Positions 14,071 to 25,110 are shown, counted from the first letter of the stretch. The stretch: DNA of 64,000 nt from Aurifilum marmelostoma (GCA_027559495.1 JAMXSV010000008.1:1302001-1366000); one strand, 5' to 3'. The notes: generated by a model from the sequence alone, not told the origin. Numbers and translations: made by a program.

Positions 14071-15277
14071 ATGCCGCCTCCTCCGTCAGTAAGAACATCA
14101 GGGAGACCCTAATGCCATGCTATTGTAGCCCAGAATACTAAGTCATCGTCTCGTCCTCAAGACCCCAGCGCAGCGACCCTTTCTGCTCTCTAAGCGGCAG
14201 GCAGGAGTACCACCACCATCATCACAGGAACCAGCCCCGACGACGCTTCAAAGCGGCCCTCACCAGTTTGCTTCTACCCCACGTTTCAATGTCTCCGAAA
14301 CGCCCCGGCAAAAGTTGTCTCACCACCAGCAGCACCAGCAGCACCAGCCACCTCTCTTCTCTACCCCCGCGCCTGCAACGGCCAGGCCTAGAGCAACCCA
14401 TTTCGAAAGCGACGCCATTGACACATCGCCCGTCTCATCAAGGTCTCTAGAAGACGACGACGACGACGACGACGAAGAAGAAGAAGATGATGATGATGAA
14501 GCACCGGACCAGCACCCGCTCAATGAATCCATCGAGATTGACTCGCCCTCTGCACCGAGGTCACTATCAGGCGAGGATGCTGGGCGACCACCGAAACGCC
14601 GACGGGTGTCCATCTCACCCGACCTAGACTCCAGCCCTACCAGTAGTGTCGTTGCCACGGATGAGCCTTTGGTTGTGGACGACGGGCTCATAGAGGTAAC
14701 CCACACACCTCCTGCACATGTGGACAGGAGCCCATCCCAGCCTTCAACGGACTCAGACCACCCCATGACAGGCTCAGATCCCGGGTCGCCGAGCGAGCCT
14801 GCAGCCCGTCGGCCCCCCACTTTTCGAGCTGCGCCGCGGTTCAGGGCTACAGACTCAGCTGCACAGGCCACAGCAGACCGTGGCCCCTTGCCTGATGCAT
14901 TCTCTCCCCAGCGGCGAGGTGCCAAGTACCTCCCTGGCGGCCTGGCGGCGGAGGTCCGCGACTGGCTTGTGCAGGTGAAAGGAGCGTCCGAATATGATAG
15001 GCCAGGCGGCGGAAGCGTCCAGATAAAGATCGACGAGGCGAAGGGCGGCAGTGACATCTGGATCGTCGGGGCTCATGAGGTTGCTGGATCAGCTGAGCAG
15101 AGCGACGGAAAAACTGTCAAGATGATACTAGCCGGTGACGGGCGCATCACTGAGCTGGGCGGAAGAAATGTCGCACGAGCCGGCGGCATGGTGTCCATGT
15201 ACCAGCCCATGTGGGACATCCACCTCAGAGGCCTCGGCCGGTTTGCTGTAGCTTGCGATTGGGAGACTGCAGACTGA
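14071..15277 (+). CDS. Uncharacterised acidic-tract protein, two exons, 388 aa
   Basis: Proposed exons are 14071-14088 and 14129-15277. The ATG at 14071 reads MPPPPS and then meets a GTAAG donor; unspliced, this frame hits TAA within eight more codons. A CTAAT branch-like site and a TAG acceptor at 14128 restore the long frame exactly (40-bp intron, short even for a fungus). No other ATG lies near the 5' end of the long frame. The product opens with a basic/Pro-rich part containing HQFASTPRF, then a His/Gln run, an Asp/Glu tract near residues 115-131, a basic KRRR motif, a disordered Ser/Pro segment, and a compact C-terminal part from about residue 270 (YLPGGLAAEVRDWLVQVKG). The acidic and basic patches suggest a nuclear protein; the C-terminal part looks globular and possibly beta-rich. 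I do not recognise the family and assign no function. Confidence 0.7.
14456..14505. repeat. GAC/GAA/GAT repeat encoding an Asp/Glu tract
   Basis: Trinucleotide repeat inside a coding exon. Codon interruptions (GAC, then GAA, then GAT blocks) keep an acidic run of about 16 residues, typical of selected acidic low-complexity tracts rather than free microsatellite growth. Confidence 0.8.
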
Positions 15278-15742
15278 GGTAGCGGAAGTTTAGCCGCCAA
15301 GGCGTTATGTTGCAAGACGAGGCGCGGATTCACGTCTGGTCGTGATTGTGGTTATCTACCTACTGCCTGGAGACGAAGCGGAGCAGGTCGACATGAGTTT
15401 GACAACGCCTTGCCTGTCCTCCAATCAAGCGGTACTACAATCTTGTATGCGCTAATTGGGGCAGAAAGCGTGCTCTGTTCGTGACGCCTTCTTGGTCTGC
15501 CAGATGGCACTGCACTAGACAGGAGCTGATGGCCAAGGGCAAGGCATGCATGTGGGAATTAATTAGTTGCTCTTTCCTTCCTTTTCGTCTAGGAAAATGA
15601 CTTGGTGATGGCGTGAACTCTCGCGATATTTCAAAAGTCCATCCGAGTCGACCACAACACCTGTTTGTAGTACCACCCATCCTATTCGGACCATGACCTA
15701 AAGCACTCGTCCAGTGCAACATTGCTTTGTCCATCCTACAGA

Positions 15743-16774
15743 ATGGCCACCTTCCACTTCCCAAGTTTCCACCATGTCCCCGACGATGGTATGGACGACG
15801 CATACCCACCAGAAAATAGATACACCCGCCTGGAAGACCTTTTCCGACAGACCTTTACCCTCACAGCCGAAATCGCCGGAGCCAGAAAAGCACCTCACAC
15901 GCCTGATGAGTGCATCATCATTCTCCACAAGACCTCGACTGCCGCAGCAGCATCACCAGAGCCGCCAGAATACGACGAGAATGCAAGACACAGAGACGAC
16001 GCGCATTCTCACGGCCAGCACTCCACCCAACAGCACAGTCCTGCCATCCCCTCGCCAGACCGGAGCAGCGCCGAGCACGATAGCTCCACCAACTCGGAGA
16101 CATCCTCGTCCGCCGTGCAGGAGCCGTTCTCGCCCGTCGCACTCGCCCTGAGCCTCGACGCCATCGTGGAGCAAGGCAAGGGATCCGACGACAATGACGG
16201 CGCGCTGTGCCGCTGCCTCGACAGCCCCTCTCCCACTGCGAGCCGCGCCCTTCGCCCTGAGTCGCCACCCCCGCCGCCACCGACGACGCGCGTCACGACA
16301 TTGTCGCAGCAGGGTGCCGCGTTGCCGTCGCCATCGAGAATGACGACGACGACACCACCAACACCGACCCGCTGGCACGTGCGCATCTTGCCTGTGTCCT
16401 CTGGCCCTTGCGACAAGGAGAGGCCTGACAGGCTGGAGGTTATTCTGTCTTACCGTTCGCTCTCGAGTGATGATAGCGATGACAACGTGACTACTCCTTG
16501 GAGTGGTGAGGGATCGAGTATTAGAATCGCGTGGCTGCCGTTGGTGAGAGCAGGTATGGGGGCGAAGGATTGCGCAAGGGAGCGGCACTGCGAAGAAGAA
16601 GACGAGGAGGCGGAATATAGCTGCCAGGACGTTTGCGGTCTGTCGTCGCAGGATATCATCGCTGACTGGGAGTATACAACCGAGGCGTCAAAGTCGTATG
16701 GTGTGCAGAGCCCAGTTGAGGAAGAAGGCAGCAGGAGGAGAAAGAGGCCTGGCGAGAGCAAAGATACAATCTGA
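15743..16774 (+). CDS. Uncharacterised low-complexity protein, 343 aa
   Basis: A single uninterrupted frame from ATG at 15743 to TGA at 16774. The N-terminus (FHFPSFHHVPDDGMDDAYPP, then RYTRLEDLFRQTFTLTAEIAG) looks ordered. The centre is Ser/Pro/Thr/His-rich and probably disordered, and the C-terminus carries acidic (EEEDEEAEY) and basic (RRRKRPGE) patches. I see no transmembrane segment, signal peptide or named domain. It is convergent with the O-methyltransferase gene, with about 130 bp between the stop codons. It may be a lineage-specific ascomycete protein; the function is unknown. An intron within the low-complexity middle cannot be excluded but is not needed. Confidence 0.65.
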   Translation: MATFHFPSFHHVPDDGMDDAYPPENRYTRLEDLFRQTFTLTAEIAGARKAPHTPDECIIILHKTSTAAAASPEPPEYDENARHRDDAHSHGQHSTQQHSPAIPSPDRSSAEHDSSTNSETSSSAVQEPFSPVALALSLDAIVEQGKGSDDNDGALCRCLDSPSPTASRALRPESPPPPPPTTRVTTLSQQGAALPSPSRMTTTTPPTPTRWHVRILPVSSGPCDKERPDRLEVILSYRSLSSDDSDDNVTTPWSGEGSSIRIAWLPLVRAGMGAKDCARERHCEEEDEEAEYSCQDVCGLSSQDIIADWEYTTEASKSYGVQSPVEEEGSRRRKRPGESKDTI

Positions 16775-16907
16775 AAGTAACCAGCTTGTGTATGACCAGA
16801 GAAACATCAGAGAACTAGCAAAGTAGTAGATCAAAAATTCAGCATCTCCATCTCTATGGCATGAACAAACCTCCTGTCCTCAAGGCCGCACCGCCCACTG
16901 CCACGCC

Positions 16908-17780
16908 TTAGTCCTTCAGCCTTGCCATTCCCAGCCCATCAAACAGAGGCATGAGGAACGTTTCCAGCCTAGGCTCCGCAGCCAGCTTCTCGTTGAACTC
17001 ATGCAGCGCCCTCACAAGGTCACCGCTGTGCGCCTCCCCGTTCTTCTCCACGTCCTTGGCGTAATGCGGGTTCGTGCTGCTCGCGTCCGCAACGATCCCC
17101 CGCCGCAGCACATTATCAGCCACGATCAGCCCGCCCGGCTTGAGCAGGCGCCCCTGGTGCTGGCCCGGCCGCGACCTGGACAGGATGATGTCGAGGTACC
17201 GCGGGTAGGCGTCCTTGTTGGCGTCGACAAAGATGAGGTCGAAGGGCTCGGCGGGCGCGAGGGCCTCGAGTGAGGCGACGGCGTCGCCCGTCTTGACCTC
17301 CACGTTGTCGACGCCGTTGTCCGCGAAGCCCTTGCGCGCCAGGGCCGCGTATTCCTCGCTGAGCTCGAGACCCACCACTTTGCCTTGTCTGCCTACCGCG
17401 TGCGCCCAGACCATACCGGAGAAGCCGATGTAGACACCAATCTCGAGGACTGTTTGTGTGTGTAAACACCTGCTGCGTCAGCCAAACGACCACGACCACC
17501 ATCATCCAAGGCAAGGAGGAAGAAAAAAGGTAAGAAGATGGGCTTGTATATGATGTGTCTTTATCATACCCTTCTTGGCACCCACGATCTTCGCCAGGAA
17601 GATCAGCATCTGTGCCTGATATGTCGAGATCAAGAAGTTAGGGACCTTGGTCTCTTCACAACCCCACTGGTGGTATCTCGCGAGCCACTCCGGCAGCGAT
17701 GTCGAGTGCGCGACCGAATAGTCCGTCACCTTGGCCCCAGTCTCCGGGTTGGGGTACAGCTTGGGCACATTCTCCTGCAT
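16908..17780 (-). CDS. Class I (CCoAOMT-like) SAM-dependent O-methyltransferase
   Basis: Proposed exons are 17570-17780 and 16908-17449 on the minus strand, giving 250 aa. The 120-bp intron uses a GTATGA donor and an AACAG acceptor, and splicing joins KK to VLEIGVYIG in frame. The product matches the cation-dependent O-methyltransferase family that includes caffeoyl-CoA O-methyltransferase. Visible motifs are the N-terminal YSVAHSTSLPEW, SAM motif I EIGVYIG (about residues 73-79), the metal-site stretch FVDANKDAY (Asp146) and ADN (Asp182-Asn183). The family transfers methyl groups to hydroxyls of phenolic or catechol-type small molecules; the substrate here cannot be told. The start at 17780 (MQENVPKLYPNPETG) fits the family's usual length. 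The frame stays open upstream to an ATG at 18068, which would add 96 residues (see findings). A CAA repeat and a good initiation context just before 17780 favour the shorter form. Confidence 0.88.
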
Positions 17781-17810
17781 CTTGACGGCGGGCGTGAGGC
17801 TGAAGTTTCT

Positions 17811-17839
17811 CTGTTGTTGTTGTTGTTGTTGTTGTTGTC
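17811..17839. repeat. (TTG/CAA)n repeat in the O-methyltransferase leader
   Basis: About nine CAA units on the minus strand, just 5' of the chosen O-methyltransferase start. CAA-rich leaders are common in fungal 5' untranslated regions. If translated in the upstream-extended form it encodes nine glutamines. Confidence 0.8.
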
Positions 17840-18068
17840 GTCGTCGTTGGTATAATATCGTTGGGCGAGAAGATGGTTGGGGGAAAAAACGACAAGACGG
17901 GCGGGTGCTCGAGCAGGTGATATAGGATGAGGAACAACAGGGCCTCCTGGCCGTCAGAGTGTTGAAGGTGATGAATGCGCGCCCAGGTCTGGACAGGCTT
18001 ATTGTCGCCGCACACCACGACTTCGCGTTGATATTTCTTGTAGCGATTGCGGACTTCTGAGAAATCAT

Positions 18069-19309
18069 CGAGAACTCCAACGGAAAAGGCTGACCGTTTG
18101 CCGTTCAAGTACACACACAAGAACGGAAATAGACGTGTAGGGATATCACGTCTTCTTTTCTACAAGCTCACCCAGGCCGCCCTCCCAACCCACTCCGCAT
18201 CACCGAGGCCGGCTATAAGCGCAGGCAAGCAAGGGGGGAGATGACGTCGATCCTGGTGCGGTGCGCTCCCGTCCGACGCTTCTCCGATGTGGGCCCTTCT
18301 TCAAAGCCCGTCGCAACCGTTCGTGGCTCAGAGAACAAAGGCAGGGCAGATCCCTATCTATACGTTGTCGAGGAGCTGAGGTCACAAATAGAAGGCCCCA
18401 CAGCATTACATTTAGCAGAAGTAGACTTGAGTGGGCGGAATCACGACATCGCGAACATGTGTGTGGGAAGGTTGCGAGCTCGGCGAACGCGGCGTTGACC
18501 TCAAAGCTGCGGCGGTAGGGCTGCTTTCCATACCCTGCGCACACGACAGGCGGTGATGCTGATGGTATGTGGACGATGGCCGTCTGGGACAAATACACAG
18601 ATTTTACTTCATGATGTCGACTACATTCGAATATATACTCTGCTATGCCCGAGACCTAGGGTCCTTGAATCCAGCAACAAAGAGTATGCGAGTCTTGCAG
18701 CAGACTCCGAAGTTTCCGAGTAAGGGGTCATCGTGCAGGGTGCCTGGGACCTCACACGCTACATGAGGTCACGGTTCTTGTAGGGACGGATCTCGCCGTG
18801 TGACAGCGATCCGTACACGCATGAGAGGCAATAGTGATGTGCAAGACAAGGTAGAGATATTGCATCTTGTATTCCATAGCTCAAGTAAAACCTGCCTGTC
18901 CCTGTCAGTTTTGTGATCCGGCGCCTCGCCCTCCGCCTCCATCAGATTGAATCTTCCCCAACCCCTCCCCTTCCAAGCAAAAAAAAAATCACTTTTCACC
19001 AGCTGGACCCGCTATGTAGCTTGGACCCTTGACGTACGAGTCATCCAGGCCAGCAACAAGCTGTATACGATGAGACAGTGATGAAATCGACCAAGTACAG
19101 CAAGAGCGCTCATACGGCGTGACGCCTCCGCCTTGGATGGATCTGTGTCGCGGACGATTCTGCCCCTGGACCAGAGAACAGAGTTTCAAGCAACGAACAG
19201 AAATCCATCGTGTCCAGCAGGTTGCCCCCCTTGAGACAACTCCAAGCAACTCCAATCTCCAAAGAATTCGCAAAGCCAAACGCCCGATCTTGACCGCAGG
19301 AACCAAGTC
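18069..19309. other. Intergenic region, O-methyltransferase to ORMDL
   Basis: No supported gene. It contains the promoter side of the minus-strand O-methyltransferase gene and the 3' flank of the ORMDL gene. Only short frames without family resemblance are present. Confidence 0.5.
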
Positions 19310-20091
19310 CTACTCCTCGTCCGGCAGGCCGGAGAAGATCCCGAACCGCATCCTGTGACTCTGTAGATTACGCTGTCAGTCTCGGGCACCCCATCCATCT
19401 CCCAGCCTTGATTGCATTCAAGAAACTCACGAAAGGTAATTTGGGAATCACAACTGCCAGCACCGCCAGGAAGTTGATGGTAAAGTAGGCGAGGTCATAG
19501 TGAGTGTAGTGCGTGCTGAGGAGGAAAAGCACGATCGGCACGCTCAGCAGAAACTTCTTGGCCGGGGTGTACTGCGCACCATCATCAATCTGTTCCCACA
19601 TGTTCAGGTTGTCATAGGCCCCGGCGTTGAACTCGAACGGTATGCCTCGGACGTAGTGAAACATGAGATAGGATCCGGCCATGTACGAGATATTGGTCAG
19701 GGTCCAGGAGGTTTCCTGTGAAACGCCGGGGATGATGTCGTAGAAGATCTTGAGGCACATGATCAGGATGAAGTGAATTGTCCACGCCCCTAGAGATGTT
19801 TTGCCAGTTAGCCTCCATGATCAAGCAGGTGGCACCTCGTGATGGCATATTGTATCCGACTGCCCTTGAAGGGGAAGGATCCAGCATCCCCCTTTCTCTC
19901 CCTCCAAACAAAAGACAAGAGCTGCCGGGATATCATGGGTCCTCCTCACCTTTGGCGTTCACCCAGTTGGCATTGCCATTGGGCAAGGCAGCCCGGTCGC
20001 TGAGCTGCTCGACGGGTTCGAGGGGCTCGTGATACACCTGGAGGATCGAACTAGACCGCCTCCTACGGGCCGAGTTCTGTTCTTCTGCCAT
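19310..20091 (-). CDS. ORM1: ORMDL family protein, regulator of serine palmitoyltransferase
   Basis: Three exons on the minus strand: 19950-20091, 19431-19789 and 19310-19360, giving 183 aa. The introns are 160 bp (GTGAGG donor, CTAG acceptor) and 70 bp (GTGAGT donor, ACAG acceptor). Splicing gives the family ending IPKLPFSHRMRFGIFSGL. ORMDL/Orm proteins are ER membrane proteins that bind serine palmitoyltransferase and restrain sphingolipid synthesis. The core shows the family signature NVNWVNAKGAWTIHF-like start (here NANWVNAKGAWTIHF), the hydrophobic segments, and WEQIDDGAQYTPAKKFL followed by THY repeats. The N-terminus holds RRRRSSSI, a basic/Ser cluster like the regulatory phosphosites of yeast Orm1/Orm2; that role is inferred here. 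Residue phase is exact at both joins. Confidence 0.93.
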
Positions 20092-21960
20092 TTTGTACAC
20101 ACTTCCTCGACGCGGATGATTGGTGCCCGCGTCGTAGGAGACGGTACGCTGGAGGAGGATTGGGGAAGACAGCTTGCCGGTGTTGTCAGGAATCGCTGAA
20201 AGGGTCTGTTGGTCGTCCGGGGTGTCGGACGGGGCGGGAGGTTCGGATCAGAGGGGATGTGTTGGAGCAGTATTCGATCGGGATCGCTGAGACCTCGGCT
20301 CGGACTTTCTGGAGCTGAGCTTGTTTTCCTTGGAATCTAGAGCTGTCCCGTCAAACTGTTGCCCTGACGTGGCAGCGAAGGGGGCTGTTCGGATTGGTCA
20401 AAGAGATAAAACAGTATCGATTCAGAAAAGATGGCTATGAGCAAGCAACTTAGGTCAGCTAGGTGCCCCCTGACATAACCAGATGAGCTGGAGTCATCAG
20501 AAGTGGGGGGGGGGGGGGGGAGAAGTTGTTGTCTTAAAGAAGAAAGAGAGAGTATGTGTCTGTGTGTGTGTGTGTGTGTGCATTTGTCTTGGTCATTGGG
20601 GGAACAGGATCCAGATATGCCTTGGCCTATTGGCTCCTCGTCCCAGACCAGATTCAGTCTGTGCTGCACATCGCCGGATCTCTGCGAACCACACGGTCCC
20701 GTTGGCCCAAACGTGGGCATGATGTGCTGGTCAGGCCAGGAGAGGGGGTCAGGAAGGACCCGGCCGGCCATGATTTGCAGAGGAAGAATGGGGGAGGGGG
20801 GCGCGATGGCTGCTCGGTTCATGTCACCGCCATTGTCAGAAGGAAGAAGATCAAAACACAACTCACAGAGTAGCGATGGACAAAGAAGGGAAAGAAAGAA
20901 GACGTCGGCTGTACAGAGTCAAGCCAGGCCAGCAAGTAGATCAGATCCAGAATTGATCAGTTGAAGGTGACCTCGAGACTGTCTTCAAAACAGTGACGTG
21001 GAGATATGATGTTTGGGTGTGTTGAAGAAAGACAAGGGCCCTGTTTGTCCAAAGTGTCTAGACCTCCGAACCTTGGGGCGGCTCGCCTGTCCCGATGCAC
21101 TGCACCTACAGCTCCAGCATGCCACCTGCACCTCTGCTGCAACGCTGGACCGCTAATCCATATCCCTGGGCCCTCTATGGACCGCAGACTCCTGTAGCTC
21201 GCCTGCTAAGTCACGCCTCCCCCGCTACCTCGTCCGCCGGGTAAATTGTGTGATGACTATAGGTAGCTTGATGTCCTAGTGCTATCACTAGCTCCAAGTC
21301 CCTCCGAGGTGCACAGACCAGGGCCATAAAGTCCCAGGCAGGCACACTGCCCAATCATGGGTTGCCCACCTCCAGACTCGATAGCTGGTCAGCCTGGTAA
21401 TAACTTTTTGGCACGACGCGGCGCTTCTTCCAAATAATTTCTTCATCAGAGCAGAATACCTCTCTGCACTGCACATTCCTTCTCCAGCTGCCTCACCATC
21501 GGTCTCCAAACTTTCCCTTTGACCTATGAGAACCAGCTGTACGATTTATCACGCGGCATAGCCTCTTTTTTCCAAGGATTCTCTACCTTTTTCTAGGCAC
21601 GGGTCACCACACCCCCGCCTAGCCACTCTGGTCAATTTCCCAACGGTCTCGTCCCACCTCAGGCCACAGTCCTCTCATTTTGGGCCAATATCATCAGTGT
21701 CTGCCGGCCACTACACACCAGTGTGCGCGTCTCATCTCATCTTGACTTACCCTAAGCTATGGATTATTGAGGGGCACATCTGCAACCCGTCAGGACTCGT
21801 ATTGCCCAAGATAGGGGCCCCAATCTAATTACACACCGGTGGGGCCGAGACGGGAAAAGCTTCAGAGGAGGGCCACGAAACCAAGGGAGCCGATGCGAAG
21901 GCCACACAAACAAGACCACATTCAAGAAGATCCGGCACGGAGGGCGCCCCACCTTGGTTG
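20092..21960. other. Divergent intergenic region, ORMDL and Air-like genes
   Basis: About 1.9 kb between two genes that point away from each other, so it must contain both promoters. It carries a G run of about 16 (20505-20520) and a GT repeat (20554-20581). I see no further gene. The sequence 21540-21960 is pyrimidine-rich in places, as in fungal leaders. Confidence 0.5.
20505..20581. repeat. G-run plus (GT)n microsatellite
   Basis: Sixteen consecutive Gs followed about 35 bp later by a GT repeat of roughly 13 units, in the divergent promoter region. Confidence 0.9.
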
Positions 21961-24198
21961 ATGATGATGGCCGACGCAGAGGTGACGGTCGACGGAGTGG
22001 CGGAGATGACGGCCGCTGATGACCTGTCGACACCGGCCAACCAGACATCTCCAGAGGATGCTGAAGAGGCCGAGAAGCCTCTGATGAAGAGCAAGATCTC
22101 GCCAGCAGCGACGGGCAAGCGCCCAATAGCCGACGAAGTGCAGGACCAAAGACCAGAGCAGGCCGAAGAAGACCTGCTGCCTCCTCGCAAGAAAGCCCGG
22201 AAGGGATCCTCGGCCAGCATTGCGGATGACTATGCTCCGACGAGCGTCGACGAGGGAGAGATCAGCTCATCAGGAACTAGGAAGAGATCGATCTCGAACT
22301 CAAGCCGTGGACAAGGCTCAAGATCTCCTGGTGTGATACCGCAACCAGCCCAGCCACCCTCTGGCGTGCCGGGGCTGCGCACTTCTTTCGGCGGCGGTGC
22401 CCAAGGCTCAAAGCAGCAGAGCGGCAATCCCGACTTGTTGGCGCACAATCCCTTGTCGCCACAGGACCGTGCAGGGCTTGTGCAGGCCATTGAGGCTAGT
22501 GAGACGAGGACTGTGACCCCCATCAACAAACGAGACCTGCTGTGGACTGTCAATCCTATCAAGTCTGAATATGTCGTGGGCACTACCTGGTTGGAAATAT
22601 TTGAATCCATCCTAGGCAAGTGGTGTGAGGCATTTGTGGCCCAAAATCAGGACAATATCGAAAAGGTTGGCCTCGCACCTAGTCTCTTGAAGAAGGCATT
22701 CATGAGGCGGCTGGATGGCGATATCTCACCTGACATGCCTCAGCTGATCCATGCCACTGCAAAGAAACATCTGAAGGACCCTGATTCCAGCCGGCTGCGA
22801 GATTTTGCAGGTGACTTCAAGCCTGATCCCAAAAAGCTGGCCAAGAACATGGCCAAAAAGCAGGCGAAGCAGGCTAAAGCCAAAGAGAATAAACGGCAAC
22901 AGCAGCCCACCTCTGCTGTCAACCCTCCGTCGCCCGCAGCTCCGAGTTCCAAGCCCGTCACCCCGGCCGATTCGACTCAACCCAACGATGCCAGTAATGG
23001 AACTGAGGTGGATCCAAGCGACTCCGCCATTGCTGAGCAGACCCAGCACACGTTGAGTGACAGGGAGGACGGCGAGGTTGACGAAGATCAAGTCAGCGGT
23101 GTCGGAATGGACCCCGCCACGACAAGCCCAGAGGGGATATCGGTCTCTCAAGCTGAGCTCGAACAGCGACACCATTACTATCCTGAAATTCCTGACGACG
23201 CGGTCTTCTGTCTGACTTGCGCCCAGCCCGGCCACCTCACAACAGACTGCTCCGAGGCAGCTTGCAAATTCTGCCAAGGTGCACACTTCAATTATGAGTG
23301 TCCAGCGCGCCAACGGTGTAGCAAATGTAAGAAGCTCGGACATACCAAGGCGAAATGCTCAGAGAAGCTTGCGGCAGCCCCAGGCGAGGTTGCCATGGAG
23401 TGCGCCGTCTGCGAAGGCCATGACCATTCGGAGCAGAACTGCACCAGCCTCTGGCAGGTCTACCGGCCCCAGCGAGGCAACGTCAAGAAGGTCAAGTCGC
23501 TGCCGATTTTCTGCTACTGCTGCGGCGAACAGGGCCATTATGGTGGAGATTGCGGTCTTGCGGACGTCAGCGTCCCTCCCACCAGGATCTGGACTTATTC
23601 GGTCGCCTCCCTGTACATCGACCCCACCAGCAATGAGGAAGCTCTCGTGTATAGGAATCCCCTTCCTCCTCCACCGACCACCTCGGCGCCTGTCATCCCT
23701 GGTCGCAGCATCAAGCCGCAGTCACATGTTGTCTACGAAGAGAGCGATGACGAGGATCATACGGATGCATTCGTACGAGGTAGTGCGCCTGGGCGCGGCC
23801 AGAAGCCCACGGGCATCCAGATCTCGTCAAACATCAGCTTTGGTGGCCCTTCAGCAGCATCAGCAGCAGCCCCGTCGAATCCCAAGAATCGGCAGCAGCC
23901 ACAGCAAAATACGAACATGCGCTATCCTCGACGCAACCGGAACCCTTGGCCTGATGACTCTCGTCCTATTCCTCCTCCCCCGCGGCAGGGAGGTAAGGAC
24001 TATCCCCTGCGGAATGGAAGGAAGGTTTCCAAGGCGGGCCAGGGCGAGCCTCGTCAACAACCGGGCGGCCCACCTCGGTCTCAAGCTACAGGAAGTTCTC
24101 AGCAAGGTGGCTCCCGAGGGGGCGGAGGAGGCAACAGTAGGGGTCGTGGCGGGTTTAGCAGCTTCAGCAAGCGCAATCGCGGGCGCGGTTATAAGTGA
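21961..24198 (+). CDS. Air1/Air2 (ZCCHC7)-like zinc-knuckle protein, TRAMP type
   Basis: One intron-free frame of 745 aa from the first of three consecutive ATGs at 21961. Five zinc knuckles lie between about residues 417 and 535: CLTCAQPGHLTTDC, CKFCQGAHFNYEC (one residue shorter than CX2CX4HX4C), CSKCKKLGHTKAKC, CAVCEGHDHSEQNC and CYCCGEQGHYGGDC. Between knuckles 4 and 5 sits SLWQVYRP, matching the IWRxY-type motif that in yeast Air proteins helps contact the poly(A) polymerase Trf4. Air proteins are the RNA-binding subunits of the nuclear TRAMP complex, which oligoadenylates aberrant RNAs for the exosome. Much longer than yeast Air2: a disordered Ser/Pro/Lys-rich N-terminal half and a C-terminal RGG/GRG-rich tail (about residues 690-745) extend it. 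Assignment to Air rather than another knuckle family rests on the five-knuckle arrangement plus the Trp motif. Confidence 0.82.
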   Translation: MMMADAEVTVDGVAEMTAADDLSTPANQTSPEDAEEAEKPLMKSKISPAATGKRPIADEVQDQRPEQAEEDLLPPRKKARKGSSASIADDYAPTSVDEGEISSSGTRKRSISNSSRGQGSRSPGVIPQPAQPPSGVPGLRTSFGGGAQGSKQQSGNPDLLAHNPLSPQDRAGLVQAIEASETRTVTPINKRDLLWTVNPIKSEYVVGTTWLEIFESILGKWCEAFVAQNQDNIEKVGLAPSLLKKAFMRRLDGDISPDMPQLIHATAKKHLKDPDSSRLRDFAGDFKPDPKKLAKNMAKKQAKQAKAKENKRQQQPTSAVNPPSPAAPSSKPVTPADSTQPNDASNGTEVDPSDSAIAEQTQHTLSDREDGEVDEDQVSGVGMDPATTSPEGISVSQAELEQRHHYYPEIPDDAVFCLTCAQPGHLTTDCSEAACKFCQGAHFNYECPARQRCSKCKKLGHTKAKCSEKLAAAPGEVAMECAVCEGHDHSEQNCTSLWQVYRPQRGNVKKVKSLPIFCYCCGEQGHYGGDCGLADVSVPPTRIWTYSVASLYIDPTSNEEALVYRNPLPPPPTTSAPVIPGRSIKPQSHVVYEESDDEDHTDAFVRGSAPGRGQKPTGIQISSNISFGGPSAASAAAPSNPKNRQQPQQNTNMRYPRRNRNPWPDDSRPIPPPPRQGGKDYPLRNGRKVSKAGQGEPRQQPGGPPRSQATGSSQQGGSRGGGGGNSRGRGGFSSFSKRNRGRGYK

Positions 24199-25110
24199 AG
24201 CAAGAGTCATGATTGGATTGTGCTGGAAAGCCGGCGTGTGTGCTGCCTGTATCGAAATCCATATCAGGGAAATCAGTGCGGTTGAGACATTTGGGGCCGG
24301 GATGATAGACTTCACCAGCTTCGAGCCTCGCTTGCGTAGGAACACAGTCGCGAGTGGATACGGGAGTTTCGAGTCTGGCGACCACGGAGGCGAACTCCGT
24401 GGCAGCAATTCGGTCAACCCAGTAGACATCTGCTGAACTCGATATGGGTCCTACGTCGATCGCGTATGTCTCACAATTGTCTCTCATTCCTCATTTGTAG
24501 TGTTTGTTTGGCGCTTTGCACGTGCTTCTCACGTCCTCCAGCCCTCGCTCTCCTCGCGGCCATTTGGTACGAGTCAATCCTACATACCGTGATTTTGTTT
24601 TTCTTCTTTCTTTCCTCGTGACAGACAGCCTCGTCTCGATCAGACTGCTCCAAACATGCTTGATTTGCAAGGCGGATCCGACGCGCCTCTGATGAGAGCT
24701 GCGTCATCTTGTCTAAGGTGCGCACCTGCTGTTTCCCAATCGAGGCGCCAGTGCTTTCGCTAGGAGGTGCTTGCATCATTACCTCAGCAAATTCACCGCA
24801 TCCAGCCAACATACTGTAGATTCTGCTTCCCTCTTTTCAATCATCGACTTTCACCTTTCAAAGTCGCCCACTCTGCCCTGCGCCCTTTTTCAGGCATTCA
24901 GCAACCGGCTCTCCGCTCCATCCTTTTCATCTTCACCTACATTTTGAAAGGAAGCTGGGGGGGTCACACCTCACCATAGTGTGTGTCAGTGTCGGCCCTG
25001 CACCTGATTTGCAGATATTGGATTGCCCACCCCGCACCTGCTGCACCACCACCACCACCACCACCAATGCACCTGCAGACCAGCCTCTCATTTCGGCAAC
25101 GCATCAGCCA
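24199..25110. other. Intergenic region with pyrimidine-rich leader
   Basis: No supported gene. The right part is C/T-rich and ends in a CCA repeat, as expected for the leader of the downstream gene. It contains an upstream ATG at 25067 (see separate entry). Confidence 0.5.
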
